A DNA stretch of 64,000 nucleotides from Sphaerosporella brunnea (lineage: Eukaryota > Ascomycota > Pezizomycetes > Pezizales > Pyronemataceae): contig VXIS01000024.1 in assembly GCA_008704415.1 (NCBI GenBank), positions 124,001 through 188,000 of the forward strand, read 5' to 3'. Within the stretch, counting starts at the first letter, position 1; the number at the start of each line of letters is the position of its first letter. Shown piece after piece: positions 10,788-22,419 of this stretch. Below the pieces are notes generated by a model that was not told the DNA's origin, did not search any database, and saw only the letters and a list, made by a program, of their open reading frames with translations. Made by a program: the position numbers and the translations under genes.

Positions 10788-11560
10788 AGAGTAACCTAGC
10801 ACCAGGGACTCAGCGTGGTGAGAGGCGAACCGGTGATGGCCTTTTAAGTGAGGATAGTGGGCCCACTTTGTTGCGCTTGCTGGAGCATAGCTTCGGACGA
10901 TGAGATAAAGGAGCACGCAGAAGACGATCAATTGGATGAGTAGTTTCGCAGGCCTTGGGCTTTTTTTTTTCCCCTCGCCTCATAGTTCTGCCCGCGTTAA
11001 TACGGTAATTTGCTGGGCATCCACACTTGGTGATATCTACCCTCGAATCGAATGATCTTCCATGACCGCTCACTGCATCACGTGCAACATTTCGCCGATA
11101 GGCAAGGGCTAGCGAAAAAAGTATTTAACCCGCGGTCCCCACCGAAATTTTTCCCCTTCTTTCTTCACATAAAACATAAACTATGATTCTCAACATACCC
11201 TTGCACGGACCTGATTTTATCTCCACGTCTCGCTCGCAAATTTTAGCTTGGAATCTAGAGTGATTATTTGCCTATTATAATCCCCTCCTCTTTGCTCTGC
11301 CACGGAGGCGGGATTCGCTTTGGGCGCACATGCGTGCTGATGATCTTGAGCCGCTGGACAATTGGCTTGGTCTTTGGCGGGGAGAAGAGGCCGGGTATTT
11401 GAGGGTGCTCATCTCTCGACAAGCTGTAGTCGATCGAGTGAGGCTTGACATGATTTGAATCTTAAATCTTTAGAGTGCATGACCTCTCGAAGATTCAAAC
11501 GCCACCCTTGATTGCGAAGTAATGCCGTCTATTATTACCGTAGAGCCACTGCACACCCTT
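10788..11560. other. Intergenic spacer
   Basis: No ORF with coding character. It holds the 3' side of the small gene and of EMC10, with T- and C-rich tracts; nothing else recognised. Confidence 0.3.
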
Positions 11561-12227
11561 CTACTCGCTCCCTCCACCGCCTCCAACCAGCAGAACCATT
11601 CCCGCCAAAATGACCCACCAGTACCTAACAGGTTCCCGTCAGCACTTGCCCCTCCCTTCTATCAGGGTATACTTACTTCTGCAAAAACGTCTTCTCCACC
11701 TCCGGCACAGGAACCTTCCCATCAGGATTGAGTACGATGGGCTTATTAAGCGCCGGCACAGCACCAGGCTCACTCCTGAAGACCTCGACCTTGGGCGCTC
11801 CAACCTAGAACACCCCGTCAAAACGGGCCTCTCGATCCAACGGAATGTAGGAACCCACCGCATCCTTATCCTCCGTAATCTCAACACCCCACACATCGCC
11901 CGCCCTATCCACCCGCAGCGTGACCTTAACCCCGTCTTTCCGTCCCACCAGCTCGGGGGCGACTATGCTCCAGCCCTTGTCCTCCGATACTCCCACTCTT
12001 ACTAGCTCCTCCACTTTCCCGTCTCCCGTGGCAATGGGCGCGTAGCTACCCCCCGCAGAGGAGCGCGGGTTGTATGAGACCTCCGCGAGAGGTGTTGGAG
12101 TGGCCGCGCTGAGCGGCCAGGCGGAGACGGTGGCTATGCGCGCGTTTTTGGGCGATGCGTCGAATTCGTCGGCGAATGCGAGGAGCGGGAGGAGCAGCAG
12201 AGCGGCGAGGGATGAAGGGAGACGCAT
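11561..12227 (-). CDS. EMC10: ER membrane complex subunit 10, interrupted by an in-frame UAG
   Basis: Lumenal/membrane subunit of the EMC, the ER insertase for transmembrane segments. The first 140 codons (12227-11808) give a signal peptide (MRLPSSLAALLLLPLLAFA) and the conserved beta-domain ending GSYIPLDREARFDGVF. Then comes an in-frame TAG at 11807-11805. The same frame continues as VGAPKVEVFRSEPG..LNKPIVLNPDGKVPVPE, crosses a normal 52-nt intron (11676-11625, GTAAGT..TTAG) and ends FLQKYWWVILAGMVLLVG with a Gly/Ser-Glu tail, the family's single C-terminal membrane anchor, at stop 11563-11561. Total 204 positions, the usual length. Without read-through the product lacks its anchor. Possible explanations: mRNA editing of UAG, a recent nonsense mutation, a sequence error, or an odd 45-nt intron. 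Confidence 0.85.
11805..11807 (-). other. In-frame UAG inside EMC10
   Basis: Context on the coding strand is TTC TAG GTT. The A is preceded by U and followed by G, the context favoured by fungal A-to-I editing. Flanking bases GGGUG and CGCCC could pair as a five-base stem (one U-G pair) with the UAG in a 13-base loop. Confidence 0.8.
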
Positions 12228-12546
12228 TTTTGGTGGTTGTGTTGGGTATCTGTAGCTGGAGCTGGCTCGGGAGTTGTGGGTGACGTGACAGGTTATGCGC
12301 AGCCCGGCTGCGGGCTTGGCGGTTCGAGGCTGAGTGATGTTTTGTGCAGCACATGGAAATATGCCCTTATGATCATGATTTTCATTATTGCCGTCACCGA
12401 AGGAATGTGCAAGCAAGTGAGAACTCGTCCACATTTGCAGACCAGTTTAAACATTGGCTTTGACCGGCCATGAATCAAGCTGATCAGAAAGATCTATCCA
12501 ACCTACCTACCTGGTAGATATGCCACTCCTATTGGAACGATATCAT

Positions 12547-13930
12547 TCATTCCGCCTGCGATTCGGCAACCCTGTTCCTCAGATATCGGTTTAAGTCTCC
12601 TACCAGGTATCTATTGTCTGTTAGCTAAACATCCCCTAAACCTGGGAAAGAAAAGCCTCACAGGCTTCCGGCGACTACAACAGCCGCACCCTCTTGCTGT
12701 GCCTTGGTGACCGCCTTCTTGACAGCATCCGCGCAATCCTCAACTTCCTCTACTTTCCCGTTCCGCACAGACCCCGCAATCTCTCCCGTTTGAACAGCCT
12801 GTATCCATGGCATACCATCCACGGCGCCAAAATGTGTGGCCACGACAGCATCCCCTTCGCCCACTAGCTCCTCAATCATGGCGCCAACATCCTTCCCTTT
12901 CGTGGCCGCAAGCACCCACCACACCTTCCCGTCCTTTGCATTCGGCCGTATGTGCTGATCCACGTATTTCCTAAGTTCTAGCTGTGCCTGAGGATTATGC
13001 GCGCCATCCACCAAGACCTCCGCACCCGGCACGATCGGAGAAACGTCCAGGTGTTCCAATCGCCCCGGCCACCTCGTCTTTGCCACTGCCTCGACGATGC
13101 CCTCGCCCTTTAGTGCCGGAAACTGCGGTGCGATGGCAGACAGTGCATTGATTGCGCAAGAAAGGTTCGCCGGTTGGTACCCGCCGGGTAGGTGTTTACT
13201 GAATTTGAGTGTGCCAAACGAGGGCGTAGTGATCTCTGTGCACCCCTCCCTCAAGTTCTCGGGCTGCGCAAGTAGTAATTGTCCCGCACCCGCCGCATGC
13301 GCAACCCGGCTGATAACTTCCACCACTTCCACCGGATTACTAGCATCAACCACTACCGGGCGTCCCTCCTTTGCAATACCAGCTTTGACGCCCGCAATCT
13401 CCTCGAGCGTGTTCCCCAGGAACCCTTGGTGGTCAAGCCCAATCTTGGTGACTACGGAGACGAGCACATTTTCGGGGGTGAGAACATTTGTAGCATCCTC
13501 TGCGCCGCCCATTCCCACCTCCACCACTGCTATCTCCACTTGTGAACGTATAAATATCTCGAATGCCGTGGCAGTCAAGAGCTCGAATTCGGAGGCGCCG
13601 ATATTGTGGGCTGAATTGAGTGCGAGAACGGCCTTTTCCGCCTCCAGGAAGTGGGCGCGGGAAACAGGAGTGTTGTGGATACTGATACAATCCCAGCGGT
13701 CTATCAGGTGCGGAGAAGTGAAGCGGCCGACGCGGATTCCGGCCGCGTGCAAAGCGGAGGAGAGGTATGCGCAGACGGAGCCCTTGCCATTGGTGCCGGC
13801 AACCTGGGGCGACTTGTCAGTGCGTGAGAGCGGGGACGGTGGAAACGGTGAGAAAAACGTGGATTGCTTTCCAGGGGAGACTGGATGGGGTCACCAGCTG
13901 CGCGATACGTTTGAGGCCGAGATCAATCAT
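12547..13930 (-). CDS. FOL3: Dihydrofolate synthase (folylpolyglutamate synthase family)
   Basis: Adds glutamate to dihydropteroate using ATP, a step of folate synthesis. Three exons: 13930-13859, 13803-12662 and 12610-12547, 425 aa. The 55-nt first intron joins WKAIH to VAGTNGKGSVCAYLSS, the Mur-ligase P-loop. A 51-nt third-end intron begins at a GTGAGG whose TGA would otherwise end the frame; splicing it gives VVVAGSLYLVGDLNRYLR, the usual C-terminus. Other family motifs: FTSPHLIDRWDCI, VGMGGAEDATNVL, KIGLDHQGFLG and VDGAHNPQA. The start MIDLGLKRI is the family start; an in-frame ATG at 14041 would add 37 residues. It is divergent from USE1 over 185 bp. Confidence 0.93.
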
Positions 13931-14115
13931 GGTATTGTTGGCGGGGTTGTAAGTTCCATACAATACATGGGAGTTGCCGTAGCGACGATCTTCACAGGGA
14001 ATCTCAAGTTTCTCAACTGCAACCGTGACACCTGGCATCAAGTTTCAACATGCAACAACACTAAGACCAACGAAACAAAGGCATCTGCAATATCACGAGT
14101 TAACGATAACGAACA
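13931..14115. promoter_or_regulatory. Shared promoter region of FOL3 and USE1
   Basis: Only 185 bp separate two divergent start codons, so both promoters must share this gap. No named site recognised. Confidence 0.5.
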
Positions 14116-15117
14116 ATGGCACGTACGGCTGCGCTTCTGACAAGCTCCGACACTCCCGCTGTAGCCGCCAAAAACCTCACCCGCCTCCTCTCGCGACTCG
14201 ATCAGAAGCTCGCTTCTAGCAGCCCAACCACCACGAGCGTTGAGCGCGCGCGGATTGCGGCTGTGAGCAGCTCCTACTTCCTCTCTACTCCCTTCTCTGA
14301 CAGGATGGGCCGCAGAATCTAGAGTATGCGCGGCGCCTCCTACACACACTAGAAGCAGACATTACCGTGCGCCAAAAGAGCTCGATTGAGCTGGGTACGC
14401 AAAAGCAGACGATCCGGCGGTTGAACGAGCGGCTACAGCTACAGCTAGCGGAAGCGCATGACGCCGAAGATGATGGCGATGCAAAAGCAGACGAGGACAA
14501 CGATGACGATTATGCTTCTCTCAAGAAATCGAAGAGAAAGCCCACAGATGCTGCTGCTGCTGCCACTGTCACCATACCTACATCTACACCTACATCTGCA
14601 GCGACAGCGGTGGCCAAGCCTACGTTCACGCTCCGGAAACGTACTGAGAAAACGGCGGAAGAAATGAAATCGGAGCTATTCGGAGGAGCAGCCACAGCAA
14701 CAGGCATTTCAAAACCGAATGGGGCCAAGGAGCACGAGGTCACAAGCACAGAGGCGATGCTAGATATCCAGCGCGCGGAGCAAGAGAACATCACGGAGGA
14801 CCTTCTGCAGATGGCCAAACTGCTAAAGGAGAGCAGTGTGACGTTCGGGGCCAGCTTGGAATCAGAGAAAGCATACCTGGATGCGGCACAGGAAGGTCTG
14901 GATCGCAACAACGCCGAAATGCAGCTGGCTGGGAATAATATGGATAGTTTGCGCAAGAATGACAACGTTAGCTTCTTGTGGACCATGATCTACATGGCGA
15001 TCATAGTGGCGTTGGTGAGTTCAATGCTTTGAGTTGCAAGTGGCAATGCTGACGATACCGCAGGTGTTCCTGACGCTTTTAGTCCTGTTCTTTGCGCCCA
15101 AGCTGCGCTGGAGGTAG
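14116..15117 (+). CDS. USE1: SNARE protein Use1 (Golgi-to-ER retrograde transport)
   Basis: Tail-anchored ER Qc-SNARE-like protein acting with Ufe1, Sec20 and Sec22 in fusion of COPI vesicles with the ER. Three exons: 14116-14262, 14316-15014 and 15064-15117, 299 aa. For the first intron (53 nt) I chose the second AG, because CTGAC at 14297 is a good branch site for it and the join gives ERARIAANLEYARRLL; the nearer AG at 14303 would add four residues. A middle region is low-complexity and Ala/Thr-rich. The SNARE-like helix (EVTSTEAMLDIQRAEQENITEDLLQMAKLLKE to about residue 265) precedes a C-terminal anchor (FLWTMIYMAIIVALVFLTLLVLFF) ending in APKLRWR. Confidence 0.88.
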
Positions 15118-17836
15118 TGGTAGCTTTTCTCCTTAATCGGGCTGGAGTTATGGAGTTCAAATTTCATCGCGACGCGTGTTTAGATAATTAACAATTGGGA
15201 ATACCTGCTACTTTTGAGTATTGAAGCCAGGCACAGTTCGTTTGAGCAGCCGAATTTCTATCCCAGATGGTTATGTACACGCCGGACGGAAATAAAGAAA
15301 GCAAAAGAGACCCCATTTTGATGAGGTAGATATTATTTACACCAATGAATTTTCACTGTCAATCACTCGAATGGGATCCCGCCTTGCTCAGCAGGATCCA
15401 AGTGAGTGAGTTGTTGTTGATTGCCGCTGAGCGTTTGGAAGTGCCGTGTTCGTCGCGGTACAGACGGGGATGGGGGGGCCCTGATCGAAACAAGTTACAT
15501 GGTTGCATTTTCCTTTTGCCGTTGAGGAGAGTTGTTTTGATTCCGTGGTTACGGTTTCCCTACTAGTAGCTGTGATCTTCGTCAAGTTGAAACGCCGGAA
15601 GGCAACATCACATCGATCCGTGGTGTGACCAAGGGGATATTTCTATCAAAACGAACATTTCCGGCTCCCGGATCTCACCTCATACAGCACATACCCTGAG
15701 ACTAAGTTGGGTTCTTTGTTCTTTGTTCTTTTTTTCTTGCTTTCTTTTCGAATTCACATGGCACTGAAACCTGGAATCTTTCATAGCCAGCCGTTTGAGT
15801 AACCTATGTACGACTACATTGTAGTAGTACTAGTACATGTATGTAAGACATATGTACTCTACACATACCCTAGGCCCTGGGCGCGCGTCGGCGGGAGAAA
15901 ATTCTCGAAGTTCCCGTTCAAACGCTCAACGGCTGGGGCTGGCCCGCCGTGAGAAAAAGGAGTCGAGAGTTTTGGGTTTTATCCAAGCCGCCGTCTTACG
16001 TCTGATGTATTATACCTGCCTATGTATGTGTTGGTGTATGTATGTGTATAGTAGGCGGCGTCGCGCGTGCAAGTTGTGACGTGGAGATTCTAGAGAGTAG
16101 AGTAGCTGCATCGAGATCCAGACGCAGGAAAGGCTGCATGAGTGCTGGGAGAGGGGTGCAGGGCATGGGCATGGCAAATCGCCCGTGCCCGCCCGTCTCA
16201 CCATGAGAAAAAAAGGAAGAGTCTTGCAGCAGCAGCAAAGAAAACGTTTTCGTGTGGCTAACAACAATAATAACAACACAAAGCCTTCCCACCGGTGGCC
16301 TGGTGTTATTCTGTTGTTGCTTGCCGGCCAATATCCTGCCCGCCCGCTCGGGCGTGTGTATGAGTTGTCAAGTCCCCCCCCCCAAAAAAAAAAAAAAAAC
16401 GCCGCGCAAGGGCGCAAAGTAAATCATACAGTAAGGAAACTGCGGATCGAAACCCCCCACCCAGCCAGTCGCTGAAGTTGAGGTTCTCTGTTCGGGCGGC
16501 CGGCTTGTTTGAAGGAGCCTGCCTGCTCGAGTGCCTTTGCGCACGGTTTGCTGTGCTCACGCCCACGTTGACCTGAGTCGTGCGGAGTACAGAAAAGGGG
16601 GGGGGGGGGCACTAGAAAATAGATGCCCGGTGTCCTGTGCTTGTCGGTCGATACGTACTCTAGTACATGCTTGCTTTGATCGATCGCGATGGATGCTGTG
16701 TATGTATGCTATGCAGGCTTCCATAGACTGTCGTGGGTTTCCACCCCTTCGCCGACACTCGCCATGCAACAGCTGCAACAGCGTTTCCCTCGAAAGAAAA
16801 GCCGCGGCCCGAACCCCGGCCTCGCTTGTATATAGTAGTAAACCGGCGCTAACACGAAGGCCGTCTGCTATCCTCTTTTGAGTCTTTTCGGTATTCAACG
16901 CTGCCAGCAACCAACCCCTGCCTGCGTACCGCTTTCTCGCTAGTCTATACGCGCTCTGATAGTACCAATATGTCCACTGCCTTTCAGTAGAGTGGACTCG
17001 GGAATCCTCCGTCATCCAAAGAAGTTCGTCGTGCTCGGCCTCCAATCGTGGCCAGACACTCTTCAAGAATAAAGCAAGATCTCCCAACCCCCCCCCCTCC
17101 CCCACCCCAACAACAACAACAACTGCATCTGCTGCAGCTGGAACTGGCTGGCTGCTGCTTCTGCTCCTCGTGTCTCTCGTTGAATGTTGTTTGTTTTCGT
17201 GGTGGGAGGGTTGTCCGGACCACAGTACATTATTATTTGATACGTACGCAGTGTCACGCACAACTCCGGGAGCAACTTGCAACCCACACGCAGTGCATCC
17301 AGCTATCCCATTCATTCACCCACCCGCTTGCATGCTGGAAGCTGCACCAACGGACGTTCCAATTCGACAAACCGCTGCAATCCCGCCACCCGCTGAGGGG
17401 TGTCTTCTGTTTTGAAGGAAGGAAGCGCCGCCGTGCGGGAGATCTCCTTCGAACAGAGTAACGGACGAGGGGGACACTGCCGGGTGGAGAGATTGAGAGA
17501 GAAAGAGAGGAGAAAAAAGAGAATAACCACCAGAGAATCAAGATAGAACGGTTTCGATCTGACCACTGTTTTTTTTTTTTTTTTTTTTTTTTTTTGCTTT
17601 CTCGAAATATTCACGGAATCATTCACGGAATCATTCACACACGGAAATCCTCACGAAAAAAAAAAACATAACAAAACAATTTCTACCTACTCTCTTTCAA
17701 CCCTCTTTTTTATACCATTCCCAACTTGCTGGCCGTCTGTTTTGAACGAAAAGCCCGACGCCTAACGTTGACCCCAGCCAAGAACGGACTGAGGCGTGGA
17801 TCAGCCACCAGCACCCCCCCCCCAGCGGCTCGAATC
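15118..17836. other. 2.7 kb spacer: probable long promoter/leader of the next gene
   Basis: No supported ORF. It is full of short tandem and homopolymer tracts: poly-A, a G12-13 run near 16600-16612, CAA/CTG triplets near 17104-17165, a 27-base T run ending at 17595 and a 12-bp tandem unit (TCACGGAATCAT, two copies, 17611-17634). Such CT- and T-rich leaders are common before large regulated fungal genes. Confidence 0.4.
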
Positions 17837-20028
17837 ATGCCGGTAACAACACCACCTGCGGGGCAGAATCGTCGAATCTCGTCTTTCATGACGACCTTCA
17901 ACTTTTTCAAGAGCCCTACCAAAGTCATATCCCCTCAGCGCCGCGAATTAGCTCTGCCGCCTCCGCCTCGAAACAATCACATCAACTCGGGTCCCCTGAT
18001 AGCCCTGATAGCTGAGGAGGGCGAGGACATATCTCCAACCGAGCTCCCTCGACCGCCCACGCGAGTCGGAACCGAACCGGCTTTTGACTCGCAGTCATAT
18101 CAGAGCTCCCGCCTTCATTCAAACAGCTCTTTCGACCGGATTGGCAGGCCCCGGAGAGATACTCTGACTGGAAGCTCTTCAATACCGATTCCGAACGGAG
18201 CAGCTGAGATTGAAGTGATGACTACTGCTGTGAGAGGTGCATCGCCGGGCTCGCGGGGAGGCGTGACTGCCGATGCAGAGCAGCGTCCCGGGCCCAACTA
18301 CGACAAACAAAGCACTTCGGCACCTTCGGCCGGAGGAGGAGGAGGTGGAAAGAAAACAGCTGCGAAGCTGCGAATGGCACTGAGTCTTTTGCGACGCAGA
18401 AGCAACCCGAACCTCCGCAAAGCCTACGTGGAGCCTGTGGATGAGGCCGGCGAAAATTGGGTGCCCTTCAACGATGTGGGTGCTGCTGCTTCATCTTCGC
18501 TCTTCCTATTCCACTGGTTGTTGACGTTGCTTCTCTTGCCCAGGAACCATTACTTGACCCAGACAGCGTGGAGCCAGCCCGCCAACGAAACCGCTCACCC
18601 CAACGAAGAGGAAGCTTTGCGAAGCCCAATGGTTTCAAATTCACGCTGCCAGTGCGCAGCAACAGCCGTGCCTTGCTGGCCAAGAACAAACGCGAAGACC
18701 AACCGCGGCGGGCCACGCTCGCAAGCATCACTCTTGACAAAGAGACAGCCCAGGTAAACAGCGTGTGGAATGATATCGAAGCACGACCCAGGAGTAGCCA
18801 ATCGACGCTGCCTGGCGAGAATATGGTTGCCGACCCAAGCGAGAGCGTCTTCAGCCGTGAAAGCATTGCGGTTGGGGCCCCCAGTCCAGCGGCTGGAGGT
18901 CTGTTCCCTCGCCCAGCAAGTCTGCAAAGACACTGGAGCGATGGGCTGCGGAAGCAAGCGGAGACTGCAACCGAGCGGAAGCCAACTGCGGAAGGAGGCG
19001 TCATCGGCATTGGAATCACATCGCCCATCCCACGTCTTCGGCAGAGCAGTTTCCATGATCCCGACCGTATCAGACCACTTAGCTTCAACGGCGTGTCGAA
19101 TGGGTACGGCAGCATGAAGATCACGGAAGCAGCCGCCCTCGAAAGCCGTGTGGGTGAGTTGGAAGCGCAGGTTGCAGATCTCCGCAGCATCATCGCGGAG
19201 TCTGCAAACTGGTTGCCCTCGAGGCCGGTGCCGTTTGACGACGGTGTACTCCGCTCTTCGCCCTCGCACTCCTTTTCGAGGCCAGACTCCGACACCGCCG
19301 TTGCACCAGACGAGTCTATATTGCGCTTCGAATCTATAAGTCCGCGAGGCTCGGTTGCCGCTCGAGACCGCTCACTTGCAGCCCTCGAAGGCATTACCTT
19401 TGACAACGAAAATAAGCGCCACACCGTCTCCACCATCCGTGGCCCTCGTCGTGGCAGCACAAGCATGCGAAGCACCAGCGATTCGCCGCATTCGGTCAAC
19501 CTGGCTGAGTACACCGGGATCGTGGCCATGGTCAAACGTGAGCAGAAGGCTCGCAAGCGGCTTGAACAACAAGTGGCCACGCTTCAGGAGCAAATGGCGG
19601 CCGTACTTCACCGACAGCTCGTCTCGGAGTCGACCAGCCGCAGCGCTACCATGCTGGATACACATCGCCGCCTCAACGCACACCTGCATCGCAAGGCTAG
19701 CAGCGAGGTGCCGACACCCGATATCACACCGCCGGCGTCTTCGGCCGCAAGACAGAGCGCAAACATGTTTACCAGCTTTGACCACGCTATTTCTGATGGC
19801 GAGGAAGAAGATGAGGAGGACGGAGTAGGAAGTTTCTATGATGGCCATGGGCAGAGTGATGCGTGGGGGACCCCCGCAGAGGAGAAGGGAGACGCTATGT
19901 CAGCGCTTGAGAGGACGGGCACGCATCAGACATTTGGCGATCCGTTGATGGGATTCTCACCACAGGCACGGACACTCAGTTTGAGCAGAATTACGAGGGA
20001 TAGCTCGCTCATGGCCCAGCGGGTATAG
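17837..20028 (+). CDS. Large low-complexity coiled-coil protein, function unknown
   Basis: Two exons, 17837-18475 and 18544-20028, 707 aa; the 68-nt intron (GTGGGT..CCCAG) joins WVPFND to EPLLDPDSVEP. The ATG at 17837 is the first in frame. The N-terminal 150 residues are Pro/Ser-rich and probably disordered. A basic patch (KLRMALSLLRRRSNPNLRKAY, residues about 180-200) comes next. Two coiled-coil segments are visible: LESRVGELEAQVADLRSII and VKREQKARKRLEQQVATLQEQM. The tail contains an acidic run (DGEEEDEEDGVG). No enzyme motif, signal peptide or membrane helix. It resembles uncharacterised serine-rich proteins of filamentous fungi; I cannot name a function. Confidence 0.8.
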
Positions 20029-20951
20029 AAGTGTCCGGCACACGACACTGCGAAGGACCATGATATATTCAACCATCCGGCATTTTTCTCTAGTGTACAA
20101 AGTTTTTGACCTCCTTTTTGCACTCTACTCCAGTTATTTTTATTGTTACTATACCCCGAGTTCTGTCTTTGCTTTTCGGGTTCTGGCGTAATATTGGGTG
20201 TGTGTTTCTTTTTTTGCGGTTTATAATTTTCTTGTGATTACTTTGGCAGACAGACTTTTTTTTTCTTTTTTGATTGCTGCTGGAGTTTTGTGTGTGCGGG
20301 TTTCCTTATCTATATCGCGTGAGCTTATTGTTCCTTTTCCGATTCGTTTGCTTTCTTGTTGGGATCTGAGTGGATAGACTCTCGTTAATATAAATTGTGG
20401 GGTGAGTGTGGATGATTGCGGGGTTAGATCTGGATGGAATTGGGCACGACCAGGGATGATAATGTTGACGCTCTCTACTAGATATGACACGGGATGAAGG
20501 ATTGGACGACGGACGACGATGGCACGCCCGCTCTCTTAGACTATTTGGGGGACTTACGACGAGAAAGAATAAAGTTTTTTTTTTTTTCTCTTTTTTTTGT
20601 ATGATTGATATTGATTGATACTTATTGATTGGAACTTGGTCATGCTGCATGGACAATGGAAATTCTTGAAACCTTCTCTGTGTGTGGTGTGATGTGATAT
20701 CGATGGCACATACCTTTGTGATGCAGAGATCTTGTTGGTTGTGTGGGGTTGAGATCGGCCGCGCGTTGCACTCGTACGTGGTTGGGGTTGAGGCTGCGAG
20801 TGAGTGAATATGGGAAGGATGAGTGCGAAACCATGATCAAATCAATTCGACTAACACGGTATATGCCAAACCATCCAACGCCGATCAAATCAAAGCCAAA
20901 ACAAAACGCACAAAACGCCCCCAAACACACACACACACTCGCCTCTTACCG
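20029..20951. other. Convergent intergenic region
   Basis: About 920 bp between the stops of two convergent genes, T-rich on the plus strand (e.g. 20575-20600), consistent with two 3' UTRs. No ORF supported. Confidence 0.4.
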
Positions 20952-21863
20952 CTACACGCCTTCGGGCAGGGTATACCCCCTCGACATAAAATCGGTGTTC
21001 TTCCCTCTCTCGCCGTCCTTCTTCTTTTTGGCAAACAGCGTTTTGACGTTGTCGCTCATTTGCTGCTTCCGCTGCTGGTGCTTGCCTTTTTCGTCGGACA
21101 TGACTTTGCTGGTGATTGCTGCAGTGGCCGAGCTGCGTATGCCGTCTGTGGCAGTGGAGTCTTTGGATTTCTTGGATTTGGGGTCTGAGAGGGAGGAGTC
21201 CGGGCTCTTGCGTTTTTTGGAAGATAGCTTCTTGAGGGCATGGGTGAGGGATTGAGAGTGCAGGTCTTTGATCCGCGCCTCCAGACGCGTGATGTCGGCG
21301 GCGTCGGTGGGGTTGATGGGGATTATGTGGCTTGCATCGTACGGGGTTGAACACTGCGTTTATTCCCGTTAGAAGGATTTGAGGGGAGCTGCGTGGCGAG
21401 GACTTACAACTAAACACCCCTTCTCCACCGCACCAACTTCCCTCACGGCACTCTCGGCCATCGCATGTCCGCACGGGACCAAATACACCGCCTTCGTGCC
21501 CGGCCCCAGCTCCTTGCGACTGATGGGACAAACCCACTTCCCAGCGTCCCCCTCGCCCTCGAATTTCACCTCGACAACATCCTTCAGCGTCTTGACGCGT
21601 CCCTGCAGCACCTCCTCCCCGTCGCCGTATGCCTCCCCCGCCGCGCGCAGCAGGTACTCGAGGATGCTGTCTTTGTTGTAGAGGATCCCCGCGCTGTCAC
21701 TGACGATCGGCCGGCTGAGCGGCTTCTTAGAGAGCGGGCAGGTGCTCCATCGGTATTCTCGTGTCGACGCTGCCGAGGACCGCACTTCGCTGTGCGTTGG
21801 CAGGCGCGCGGCCGATTTGACGAGTTCGCGACGGGTGGGGATGGAGCCGCCGTCGTTACCCAT
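20952..21863 (-). CDS. RTF2: Replication termination factor 2 (Rtf2)
   Basis: Nuclear protein of replication-fork pausing and spliceosome-linked RNA processing, with a RING/U-box-like fold. Two exons, 21863-21408 and 21353-20952, 285 aa; the 54-nt intron joins KGCLV to CSTPYDASHIIPINP. The start MGNDGGSIPTRRELVK is the family start. Two Cys/His half-sites, STCPLSKKPLSRPIV and WVCPISRKELG with VPCGHAMAESA, mark the degenerate RING domains. The second exon is Lys/Ser-rich and ends KNTDFMSRGYTLPEGV, matching the family's C-terminal DFM.RG motif; this fixes the frame against a longer overlapping ORF. The stop is TAG and the frame closes two codons later, so read-through would add only Trp-Arg. 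Confidence 0.92.
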
Positions 21864-22419
21864 GGTTGATGTGTGATGATGATGATGTGTGATGTGTGTG
21901 TGCTGAGTGGCGAGTGGTGAAGCGGGTGGGGGCGGGTCGGTGAGTTGAGTTGGGGAATGTTGCAGCGGTTGCCTTGCTTGTAGTTACTCTATGCCAGAAA
22001 AGGAATGGCTGGGATGAGTCACAGAGTCAACACTAAACGCTCGGCTCCCAACCTCGCGCGTTTCTTTCGTGTTGTTTAGGGAGAGTGTTTTTACACGAAC
22101 TCGCAACTCGTTCCTTGCAAAACGTGGTTCGAATCATAGTCAAAACTCAATTCAATGCGCGAAAACGCGTGAGAGCGGGGGCTGTGCTGTAAGAGTCATA
22201 ATTCAAGCTTAACCCCCCATAGTTATGACAAGTTAGGTACTCTACTCCACTCCGCGTCGCGTCTTCCCAACATCGGAACGCGTCAGAAAGCTTGTGCGAC
22301 TTGTGCGTGAAGCAAGCATAAAAGCACCTTCTCTCCCACTCTCCATCCCCATCCACCCCCCTTTGTGATTTATCCTGTCATATACATCCTCACAGAAAAC
22401 TCCCTGAAAGATACTTTCC
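21864..22419. promoter_or_regulatory. Shared promoter region of RTF2 and the PARP gene
   Basis: 556 bp between divergent start codons. It contains GTGATGATGATGATGTG near 21873-21890. No named operator recognised. Confidence 0.4.

Noticed and set aside
11760..11807. 45-nt intron in EMC10 (GTGTTC..GTGAG) that would remove the UAG
   Set aside because: Donor and branch site are poor and it would delete VGAPKVEVFRSE, which looks like conserved family sequence; kept only as an alternative.
13097..14140. 347-codon plus-strand ORF
   Set aside because: Lies antisense to FOL3, whose motifs are unambiguous; composition is Ser/Thr/Arg noise.
18468..19580. 370-codon minus-strand ORF
   Set aside because: Antisense of the coiled-coil gene exon 2; rich in Arg, Ser and Cys without any domain.
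22127..22140. GGTTCGAATC-like tRNA T-loop
   Set aside because: No acceptor, D-stem or anticodon arm could be formed around it.
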